Assembly: GCA_964544055.1 (NCBI GenBank)
Contig: CAZJAA010000001.1
Coordinates: 62,001 to 126,000, forward strand
Length of the DNA: 64,000 nucleotides
DNA from: SIG299 sp964544055
GTDB lineage: Bacteria; Bacillota; Clostridia; Lachnospirales; Lachnospiraceae
Direction of reading: 5' to 3'
Shown here: one piece after another, positions 7,832-14,207 of the stretch
Layout of the letters: the number at the start of each line of letters is the position of its first letter
Numbering within the stretch: position 1 is the stretch's first letter
Translations under genes and position numbers: made by a program
The notes under the pieces: model-generated
Database searches by the model: none
What the model saw: only the letters and a program-made list of their open reading frames with translations
What the model was told of the DNA's origin: nothing

Positions 7832-10495
7832 TTATTTCAGCTGCTCTTGGGCTGCTTCATATGCCTTTGCAATCGCAGCATCGATTCCGGCAGGATTTTT
7901 ACCGCCGGCCTGTGCCATGTTTGGACGACCGCCGCCGCCACCGCCAACTAAGGCGACAACCTCTTTAATCAGGTTGCCGGCATGAGCACCCTTTGCCATT
8001 GCTGCATCCGTTGCCATAGCAACCAGATTTACCTTGCCATCAAACGCAGATGCAAGTAAAAGCAGACTGTCTCCCAGCTTTTCCTTTGTCTGGTCACCTA
8101 AGTTACGAAGGGCATTCATATCTGCATCCGGAACCTTAGCTGCCAGAACCTTAATGCCGTTTACTTCCTTTACCTGGCTCATAATGTCACCCATGGAACT
8201 GTTGGCAAGCTTTGCCTTTAATTTTTCATTTTCGGAATGCGCAGCCTTTAATTCTTCCTGCATTGTCTCAATCTTCTTTGCAAGAGAAGCTACATCGCAC
8301 TTAGCAGCCTTTGCCGCAGCAAATAATTCTTCTTCCTGCTTTTTATAATATTCAAATACGCCATCGGCAGTAATTGCTTCGATACGTCTTACTCCTGCTG
8401 CAATACCGGACTCGGATAAAATCTTGAACACCGAAATCACTCCGGTATTATTGACATGTGTACCACCGCAAAGCTCCTTGGAAAATTCGCCCATGCTGAC
8501 TACGCGAACAGTATCACCGTACTTTTCGCCGAATAATGCCTTTGCACCGGTCTTTCTTGCGTCCTCAATGCTCATTTCTTTGGTATCGATTACAAGATTC
8601 TTTGCAATCTCTTCATTTACAATAGCTTCCACCCGGGCAAGCTCTTCCTTTGACATAGCGGAGAAATGCGTAAAGTCAAAACGGAGTCTGTCTGCAGTAA
8701 CTAAAGAACCGGCCTGCTCTACATGATTGCCGAGAACAATGCGGAGTGCCTCCTGAAGAAGATGGGTTGCACTGTGGTTTTTGCCGGTAGCCAGACGGTT
8801 CTTTTCATCAATGGCAAGTGTTACCTTGTCACCAACCGAAAACATACCCTTTGCTACATAACCAACATGTCCAACCTTGCCGCCCTTTAACTTAATCACA
8901 TCCGTTACCACAAAAACACACTCATCATTTGCCAGAGAAGTGATAACACCCTTATCTGCCTGCTGACCGCCCATGGTTGCGTAAAACGGAGTCTGATTTA
9001 CAATAATGGTTGCATTCTGACCTTCGGTAATGTCTTTCACAAGCTCATGCTCCGTGGTAAGAACTGTAATCTCAGAGGTATAGGATGTATTGGTGTAGCC
9101 GACAAATTCTGTTGTGATTGCTGCGTCAATCTCATCATAAACCGTGGCATCGGCTCCCATGTAGTTTGTAGTTGCACGCGCATTACGGGCAGTATCCTTC
9201 TGCACCTGCATTGCTTTCCGGAATCCATCCATATCAACCGTAAAGCCTTTTTCTGCAAGGATTTCTTCAGTTAAGTCGATTGGGAAGCCATAGGTATCAT
9301 AAAGCTTGAATGCGTCCTCACCGGAAAGCACCGTAGAACCTGCCTTTGTGTAATCTGCTTCCATCTCTGCTAAAATGGAAAGTCCCTGGTCGATTGTTTT
9401 ATTGAATTTTTCTTCTTCCAGCGTTAATACTTTTAAAATGTATTCTCTCTTTTCTTCTAACTCTGGATAACCGTCCTTGGACTCGTTGATAACTGTTTCA
9501 CAAAGCTTTGCTAAGAACTGACCGTTGATTCCAAGTAATCTTCCGTGTCTTGCGGCGCGGCGGAGAAGTCTTCTGAGAACGTAACCACGTCCCTCGTTCG
9601 ATGGAATGATCCCATCCGAAGTCATAAAGGTAACAGAACGGATGTGGTCGGTAATTAAGCGGATGGAAACATCCTTTTTATCATCTGTCTGATAAGTAAC
9701 TCCGGCCATTTCACAAACCTTATTGCGGATTGCTTTCATGGTATCAATATCAAATACGGAGGTTACATCCTGTACCACAACAGCCAGACGCTCCAGACCC
9801 ATACCAGTATCAATATTTTTCTGGGTTAATTCGGTATAATGATGGTTTCCATCACTTTCAAACTGGGTAAATACATTGTTCCACACTTCAATGAAACGGT
9901 CGCACTCACAGCCAACCTTACAGTCCGGCTTGCCGCAGCCATACTTTTCACCACGGTCGTAATAAATCTCAGAACAAGGACCGCAAGGACCGGCACCATG
10001 CTCCCAGAAATTGTCACAGTCGCCGTTTTCATCACGGTAGAACCGGGTGATTTTTTCCGGAGCAACCCCTTCCTGCTTTGTCCAGATTTCAAACGCCTCA
10101 TCATCCTCATTAAAGATAGACGGATACAGGCGGTCTTTTTCAAGTCCCACTACATTGGTTAAGAATTCCCAAGACCAGTGGATAGCTTCTTTTTTGAAAT
10201 AGTCGCCAAAAGAAAAGTTGCCAAGCATCTCAAAGAACGTAAGATGTCTTGCTGTTTTACCAACGTTTTCGATATCTCCGGTACGGATACACTTCTGGCA
10301 GGTGGTTACGCGCTTTCTTGGTGGAATCTCCTGTCCGGTAAAATAAGGCTTCATCGGAGCCATACCGGAATTGATGAGCAGTAAGCTCTTGTCATTGTGC
10401 GGAATTAAAGAAAAGCTCTTTAAACGTAAATGTTTCTTGCTTTCAAAAAATTCAAGGTACATTCTTCTTAAATCATTTACACCATAAGGTTTCAT
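7832..10495 (-). CDS. alaS: Alanyl-tRNA synthetase
   Basis: The 887-residue enzyme charges tRNA-Ala. Visible parts are the class II catalytic domain (about 1-250, with RxTTCQKCIRTGD and HLTFFEMLGNFSFGDYF), the editing domain with zinc motifs HSATHLL and CGGTHVNNTG, a coiled-coil stretch and a C-terminal glycine-rich DHHA1 motif (GGGGGGRPNMAQAGG). The start at 10495 has GGGAGG five bases upstream after a 75-nt leader; a frame-open extension of nine codons upstream has no ribosome binding site. Length is normal for bacterial AlaS. Confidence 0.97.
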   Translation of the reverse strand: MKPYGVNDLRRMYLEFFESKKHLRLKSFSLIPHNDKSLLLINSGMAPMKPYFTGQEIPPRKRVTTCQKCIRTGDIENVGKTARHLTFFEMLGNFSFGDYFKKEAIHWSWEFLTNVVGLEKDRLYPSIFNEDDEAFEIWTKQEGVAPEKITRFYRDENGDCDNFWEHGAGPCGPCSEIYYDRGEKYGCGKPDCKVGCECDRFIEVWNNVFTQFESDGNHHYTELTQKNIDTGMGLERLAVVVQDVTSVFDIDTMKAIRNKVCEMAGVTYQTDDKKDVSIRLITDHIRSVTFMTSDGIIPSNEGRGYVLRRLLRRAARHGRLLGINGQFLAKLCETVINESKDGYPELEEKREYILKVLTLEEEKFNKTIDQGLSILAEMEADYTKAGSTVLSGEDAFKLYDTYGFPIDLTEEILAEKGFTVDMDGFRKAMQVQKDTARNARATTNYMGADATVYDEIDAAITTEFVGYTNTSYTSEITVLTTEHELVKDITEGQNATIIVNQTPFYATMGGQQADKGVITSLANDECVFVVTDVIKLKGGKVGHVGYVAKGMFSVGDKVTLAIDEKNRLATGKNHSATHLLQEALRIVLGNHVEQAGSLVTADRLRFDFTHFSAMSKEELARVEAIVNEEIAKNLVIDTKEMSIEDARKTGAKALFGEKYGDTVRVVSMGEFSKELCGGTHVNNTGVISVFKILSESGIAAGVRRIEAITADGVFEYYKKQEEELFAAAKAAKCDVASLAKKIETMQEELKAAHSENEKLKAKLANSSMGDIMSQVKEVNGIKVLAAKVPDADMNALRNLGDQTKEKLGDSLLLLASAFDGKVNLVAMATDAAMAKGAHAGNLIKEVVALVGGGGGGRPNMAQAGGKNPAGIDAAIAKAYEAAQEQLK

Positions 10496-10518
10496 GTCTA
10501 ATCCTCCCTGTATGCGAA

Positions 10519-10555
10519 GCAAATGTCCTCCCGCTTGTGCGGACAGAGAATTTGC
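10519..10555 (-). promoter_or_regulatory. Hairpin in the alaS 5' leader
   Basis: The alaS leader can fold into a stem with outer arms GCAAAT/ATTTGC and inner pairing GTCC/GGAC around a GC-rich loop, flanked on both sides by GGGAGG sequences, one of which is the alaS ribosome binding site. It is too short for a T-box. It resembles the hairpin upstream of oadA (27955-27995). Confidence 0.45.
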
Positions 10556-10578
10556 CTCCCTTGTATAACTAATAATTA

Positions 10579-10607
10579 AGTATAAAATTTTCTAAGGTTT
10601 TTGTCAA
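10579..10607 (-). promoter_or_regulatory. Sigma-A promoter of alaS
   Basis: On the minus strand TTGACA is followed by a 17-bp spacer and TATACT, a near-consensus promoter about 85 bp upstream of the alaS ATG. Confidence 0.8.
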
Positions 10608-10625
10608 TTATTATATTGAAAAAAA

Positions 10626-10657
10626 GTAACTATAATATCTTTAAAAAAAGTAACTAT
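10626..10657. repeat. Two direct copies of GTAACTAT upstream of the alaS promoter
   Basis: GTAACTAT occurs at 10626-10633 and 10650-10657, each preceded by a run of seven or more A, so the repeated minus-strand unit is ATAGTTACTTTTTTT. They lie just upstream of the alaS -35 box. The same unit recurs upstream of the bactofilin promoter (26401-26408) and before the GerMN gene (62055-62062). Role unknown. Confidence 0.6.
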
Positions 10658-10699
10658 AAGTGAACAAACAAAAAAAATCATTTGCAAAACACTAAGCTA

Positions 10700-10972
10700 T
10701 TACTCCGCAGGATTAATTTCCAGTTTTACGCACCCTTCCGCTTCTGCATCACGAAGCGTATCCAGAAAAGCCTCACCGTAACCGCATAACAGCTCTTTCA
10801 GTTCATCTGCATAAATGATACTGATTTCCAGCGGTTTGCGCCTGCTGGTAAGTAAATCATACAGCGCATCCAGATTGTTTCCATAGTCCTCCGGAAACCC
10901 ACACTGCTCTTTGAGTTGTGCATGCAGCACTTCTTTACTTGTCATTCTACGACCGTCTACTGTTATTTTCAT
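10700..10972 (-). CDS. Barstar-family ribonuclease inhibitor
   Basis: The 90-residue protein matches barstar: the core FPEDYGNNLDALYDLL contains the conserved Tyr-Gly-x-Asn-x-Asp-Ala-Leu helix that plugs the barnase active site, and the size is typical. It is a cytosolic inhibitor expected to neutralise the barnase-like lipoprotein encoded just upstream (11056-11697). Its ATG overlaps the stop of a tiny reading frame (ATGA), and AGGTGA precedes it, so its translation may be coupled. Confidence 0.88.
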   Translation of the reverse strand: MKITVDGRRMTSKEVLHAQLKEQCGFPEDYGNNLDALYDLLTSRRKPLEISIIYADELKELLCGYGEAFLDTLRDAEAEGCVKLEINPAE

Positions 10973-11052
10973 ACATTCACCTGCTTTTCCTGTTTATTTT
11001 TATACTGTTCTATTGCTTCTGCAACCATCAGATGTGTCACCCATGTTGCCAT
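10969..11052 (-). pseudogene. 27-codon remnant or leader frame between barnase and barstar genes
   Basis: An ATG with a strong ribosome binding site (GGAGAGGAG, formed by the end of the barnase gene) opens a 27-codon frame whose stop overlaps the barstar ATG. The peptide begins MATWVTHLMVAEAIEQ, which looks like the N-terminus of zinc-dependent phospholipase C-like/HD-like proteins common in Clostridia, then becomes Lys/Gln-rich and stops. I read it as the truncated start of a lost gene, possibly kept because it couples translation into barstar. A functional micropeptide is also possible. Confidence 0.45.
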
Positions 11053-11055
11053 ACT

Positions 11056-11697
11056 TTACTCCTCTCCATAAAGCAACGTAAATGAAGCATAATGGTCTTC
11101 CGTATAATAAATCAGACCATCATTGGAAAATACAATACGTTTCACTCCACGGCTGCCTTTTCCATTCGTATCAATATCACATTCATAATACTGCCTGCCG
11201 CTTTCCTTTGGAAGAAGCCCTTCCCGGTTGCCAAATTTATCACCGCCGATGGCATAGCCATCCGGCAGTCCGCCGCCGCTCCATCCAAGCGTTTCCTTTG
11301 CCTGTGCTTTTGTCATATAATTGTCCGGCAGTTTTTGATAGGTGTGCAGATAAAGCGCCACTTCTTCCTTGCTGTAATACCAGCCGGTTTCCTCAATCGA
11401 TGCTTCCGGCGCAGGTGTTTCCGTTGGCACCGGAGTCTGTGTTGGTGTCTGTGTTTCCGTTGGCACCAGAGTCTGTGTTGGTGTTGGTGTCTGTGTTGGC
11501 GCTTCCGTCAGTGTCGGTGTACTGTCTAACGAAGCATTTTCTCCTTCCAGATAGGAGTTCACGCCATCGATAACCATATCGACAATTGCCTGATCGAGTT
11601 CTTCATCTCCGGTGGAAATATCACCACAGCCCCATAAAGAGAGGCTCATCACGCCAAAAAACAATACAGCCAGCCAGTTTTTTATCCATTTTTTCAT
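11056..11697 (-). CDS. Barnase-like ribonuclease lipoprotein
   Basis: The C-terminal ~105 residues match barnase/RNase N1: LHTYQKLPDNYMTKAQAK, GWSGGGLPDGYAIGGDKFGNREG and TEDHYASF. The catalytic set appears intact: the general base Glu (YYECDI), the two Arg (SRGVKR), the general acid His (EDHY) and the substrate-binding Lys (YMTK). The N-terminus is a signal peptide ending in a lipobox (SLWGC), then ~60 residues, a Thr/Pro-rich linker and the nuclease. Barnase is normally secreted free, so tethering is unusual. I chose the ATG at 11697; a TTG at 11709 abuts the Shine-Dalgarno site. It follows tdk by 8 bp and precedes barstar. Confidence 0.87.
   Translation of the reverse strand: MKKWIKNWLAVLFFGVMSLSLWGCGDISTGDEELDQAIVDMVIDGVNSYLEGENASLDSTPTLTEAPTQTPTPTQTLVPTETQTPTQTPVPTETPAPEASIEETGWYYSKEEVALYLHTYQKLPDNYMTKAQAKETLGWSGGGLPDGYAIGGDKFGNREGLLPKESGRQYYECDIDTNGKGSRGVKRIVFSNDGLIYYTEDHYASFTLLYGEE
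11412..11525 (-). repeat. Thr/Pro-coding tandem repeat in the barnase lipoprotein
   Basis: Repeats built on TPT, TQT and PTET triplets encode a flexible linker; the DNA shows near-identical copies of the block coding for TPTQT(P/L)VPTET. The neighbouring CapA-like lipoprotein has a similar linker at 13355-13445. Confidence 0.75.
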
Positions 11698-11705
11698 TTT
11701 TGTTT

Positions 11706-12305
11706 TCAATCCTTTTCTACGGTAAAATCTTTCACTGCTTCTGTTGGAATGATTCCTTTTTTATAGCAGTTATGGCAGAGTGCAATGTAGGATTCGTTGC
11801 CTCCCACCACAACCTGCTCTCCTTCGTACAAAATGCGGTTGCCGGAATAGCGAGCGTTCATAATTGCCTTTTTGCCGCAGGGGCACATCGTAACAATTTC
11901 TCTTAAAGAATCTGCCAGTTCCAGAATGCGCCGGGAGCCTTCGAATAAATTACCCATAAAGTCTGCCTTTAAGCCATAACACATGACAAACGTGCCGTTA
12001 TCCGCAATATCACGAAGCTCATCCACCTGGGCTTTTGATAAAAACTGGGCTTCATCGACAATTAGATTGTCATACGTTTCTACCGGGTTCGGAAGCACCT
12101 CCTGTATTGTACTGTCCGGATAGATTAAAATTGCTTTTGCCATCAGTCCTGCACGAGATTTTACAATATCAACTCCATCCCGGTTGTCGATGCTTGGCTT
12201 TAAAAGGGCAACCTTTTTTCCTTTATCCTCCCAGTTAAATCTTGTCATCAGTGCGTTGGCTGTTTTGCTGGAGCCCATGGCTCCGTAATAAAAGTACATT
12301 TTCAT
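11706..12305 (-). CDS. tdk: Thymidine kinase
   Basis: The 199-residue enzyme phosphorylates thymidine in the salvage pathway. It shows the P-loop GAMGSSKT (8-15), the catalytic DEAQF (D84-E85) and a zinc ribbon with CPCG and CHNC cysteine pairs, all typical of type II thymidine kinases. It lies between the CapA-like and barnase lipoprotein genes with short gaps and may be co-transcribed with them. Confidence 0.95.
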   Translation of the reverse strand: MKMYFYYGAMGSSKTANALMTRFNWEDKGKKVALLKPSIDNRDGVDIVKSRAGLMAKAILIYPDSTIQEVLPNPVETYDNLIVDEAQFLSKAQVDELRDIADNGTFVMCYGLKADFMGNLFEGSRRILELADSLREIVTMCPCGKKAIMNARYSGNRILYEGEQVVVGGNESYIALCHNCYKKGIIPTEAVKDFTVEKD

Positions 12306-12351
12306 GTTTTTTCCATCCTTGCTGTAAAAATGTTCTGTTTTCTTTTGATTT

Positions 12352-13611
12352 TCATGAAATATCTTGTTTTTCTTCTGATATTACCGGTTCTTCCACCAAA
12401 TACCCTTCCGTATCAAATACAAGTCCAAATTCTTCACAGTACCCATTCATTTCCTCTGCCCAGGCGGTTGCATCCTCTCCGGTGAGAACTACAGGACAAT
12501 AATCATTTCGGTAAGTCACCGAAGAAAGTCTGCACGGAATCGCACGAATGGACGTTTTCTCCTGCAAAACACCATCCACAAACGTAAACGTCTGCTGGAA
12601 AATCATGGACGATTTTTCTGCCGGATTTTTATTGCCTCCATAGCAGAAATTTCCCATGCTGTAAACAATATATCTGCCGTTGTAACATTCAATTCCCTGA
12701 ATGACATGCGGATGACAGCCGATGACAAGGTCATATCCCTGATCGATACACCATCGTCCCATCTCATACTGGTCTTCTTCAATGACATGCGTTTTGTCAC
12801 CGCCCCAATGGGTACAGGCAAGCACAAGTTCGGCTCCGGCTTCCCGGAGTTCTGCCAGACCCTCTTCTAAAAACTTGTATGCCCCTTTTCCGTCATAATA
12901 TTCATTCACGGAAACAAAGCCGATTTTTATGCCTTTTTCTGTTTCATACAACCCATAATGGTCTCCCCACGGACCGCTGATGGCATACTCCATTCCGTAT
13001 TCCGTTACCGCCTGTATCGTATCGTGAACCCCTTCCCACTGATAATCCATAATGTGGTTATTTCCAAGAGTGACTGCCTCTACGGAAGCATTGGAAAGAA
13101 TGCCGGCATATTCCGGTCGCCCTTTGTGATTCCACTCCTTGGTGGTACGGATATTATCTGAGTTGGTTAATGTACCGTCATGGTTTACAACTGTAAAATC
13201 ATCCGCTTCAAAAATACTTTTTACATTTTTTAAGAAATAATCTTCTCCGTAATTATCATAATACTCATGAAACGAATGGTCATAGGTATGTTTCTGATTC
13301 ATTCCAAGCGTAATATCCCCGGTAGCACTAATGGTAATATTAATAATTTGTGGTGTTGGCGTCGGAGTACAAGTTGGTGTTGGTGGCACCGTTGGCGTTG
13401 ATGTGCTGGTTGGCATTGGCGTTTCCGTTGGGCTCGGTGTTGGTGTGCCGGTTAAAACGGAATGATTCTCCAATACCGAAAGCTGCGTTACTGACACTTC
13501 CGACAGCCCGGAGCCATTTACCGTCTGACTTTTTTCTTTGTTATTGCAGCCGCACAAGAAAGCACAGACAGCCATAATAAAAAATAGATAGGTTTTTGTT
13601 TTGTAGTTCAC
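12352..13611 (-). CDS. CapA/PGA_cap-family metallophosphatase-like lipoprotein
   Basis: After a signal peptide with lipobox (FLCGC) and a Ser/Thr/Pro-rich linker, residues from about 95 onward form a CapA-type domain (ISATGDITLG, LGNNHIMDYQWEG, GCHPHVIQGIE, YSMGNF). CapA proteins take part in poly-gamma-glutamate capsule synthesis, but stand-alone lipoprotein members are common in Clostridia with no proven role; no capB or capC genes are present here. I chose the GTG at 13611 because GGAGG lies five bases upstream, giving a normal basic signal peptide (419 residues). Confidence 0.82.
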   Translation of the reverse strand: MNYKTKTYLFFIMAVCAFLCGCNNKEKSQTVNGSGLSEVSVTQLSVLENHSVLTGTPTPSPTETPMPTSTSTPTVPPTPTCTPTPTPQIINITISATGDITLGMNQKHTYDHSFHEYYDNYGEDYFLKNVKSIFEADDFTVVNHDGTLTNSDNIRTTKEWNHKGRPEYAGILSNASVEAVTLGNNHIMDYQWEGVHDTIQAVTEYGMEYAISGPWGDHYGLYETEKGIKIGFVSVNEYYDGKGAYKFLEEGLAELREAGAELVLACTHWGGDKTHVIEEDQYEMGRWCIDQGYDLVIGCHPHVIQGIECYNGRYIVYSMGNFCYGGNKNPAEKSSMIFQQTFTFVDGVLQEKTSIRAIPCRLSSVTYRNDYCPVVLTGEDATAWAEEMNGYCEEFGLVFDTEGYLVEEPVISEEKQDIS

Positions 13612-13691
13612 GCTTTCCTCCATATCATACAATTTTGTTTCAGGCGACTCACTGTCCGGCACAGAGAATCTGCTTTATCAGTGTTTTGTGT

Positions 13692-13737
13692 AAAAAAATA
13701 CCCGAAACCAAATTTGATTTCGAGCACTCTTTCGGGT
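13692..13737 (-). terminator. Terminator downstream of tRNA-Glu
   Basis: The minus strand has an 8-bp stem ACCCGAAA/TTTCGGGT with further pairing inside the loop, followed by ATTTTTTT. It lies ~35 bp past the tRNA 3' end. Confidence 0.8.
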
Positions 13738-13773
13738 TGGGCTGTTAAAAATTTTTAAACAATTAACAGTGAG

Positions 13774-13845
13774 CAGCTCGTAGGGGAATCGAACCCCTGT
13801 TTTCGCCGTGAGAGGGCGACGTCTTAACCGCTTGACCAACGAGCC
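13774..13845 (-). tRNA. tRNA-Glu (anticodon CTC)
   Basis: A 72-nt cloverleaf is visible on the minus strand: acceptor GGCTCGT/ACGAGCT with a G-U first pair, D arm GGTCAAGCGGTTAAGAC, anticodon stem TCGCC/GGCGA with loop CTCTCAC (anticodon CTC), and T arm GGGGTTCGATTCCCC. It reads GAG codons. No CCA is encoded. It has its own promoter and terminator. Confidence 0.95.
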
Positions 13846-13890
13846 ATATTAGATAATGTATCGGATGCCGCATTCCTGCGAACAAAATAC

Positions 13891-13919
13891 ATGATACACT
13901 ATCCTAAAAAAAAAGTCAA
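13891..13919 (-). promoter_or_regulatory. Promoter of tRNA-Glu
   Basis: TTGACT is followed after 17 bp by TATCAT on the minus strand, about 45 bp upstream of the mature tRNA 5' end. Confidence 0.7.
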
Positions 13920-13959
13920 GTACTTTGTTCAAAATTTTTAAATATTTGCAACTATTCAG

Positions 13960-14023
13960 CCAAATATAAGCAAATATACCAGCTGCAAGCTTGCTTGCAA
14001 GACTGGGATTTGCTTATATTTGA
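13960..14023. repeat. Imperfect 64-bp palindrome (copy 1)
   Basis: This is a diverged copy of the palindrome at 14144-14207: same length, same outer arms (CCAAATATAAGCAAAT) and same centre (GCAAGCTTGCTTGC), with several mismatches in the arms. Both copies are preceded by TTCAG. The ~120 bp between the copies holds no gene that I can recognise. Confidence 0.85.
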
Positions 14024-14143
14024 AATAACCCCACACGCCAATGAGTAAAACAGAAAGCTGCTTTTACAGCGACTGACAGCGCAAGCTGGAAGGTTTTACG
14101 AATTGCGGGCGGGCTGAATCGTTGCAAATCCATATCAATTCAG

Positions 14144-14207
14144 CCAAATATAAGCAAATGTACCGGTTGCAAGCTTGCTTGCAACCGGTACATTTGCTTA
14201 TATTTGG
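14144..14207. repeat. Perfect 64-bp palindrome over the polC stop codon (copy 2)
   Basis: Two perfectly complementary 31-bp arms are separated by only TT. The outer arm begins CCAAATATAAGCAAATG and the centre reads GCAAGCTTGCTTGC. The polC stop codon (14198-14200) and its last two or three codons lie inside the right arm. There is no T-run, so it is not a standard terminator, though a transcript would form a very stable hairpin at the polC 3' end. Confidence 0.92.

Noticed and set aside
10496..10699. T-box riboswitch upstream of alaS
   Set aside because: The leader from the likely start site to the ATG is only ~75 nt, with no specifier loop, no TGGN bulge and no terminator/antiterminator pair visible.
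11082..11573. Overlapping plus-strand frames of 145-163 codons opposite the barnase gene
   Set aside because: Their composition mirrors the Thr/Pro repeat on the other strand, and there is no ribosome binding site or recognisable domain.
12352..13611. Poly-gamma-glutamate capsule locus
   Set aside because: Only a CapA-like domain protein is present; the ligase genes capB/pgsB and capC/pgsC are absent from the surroundings.
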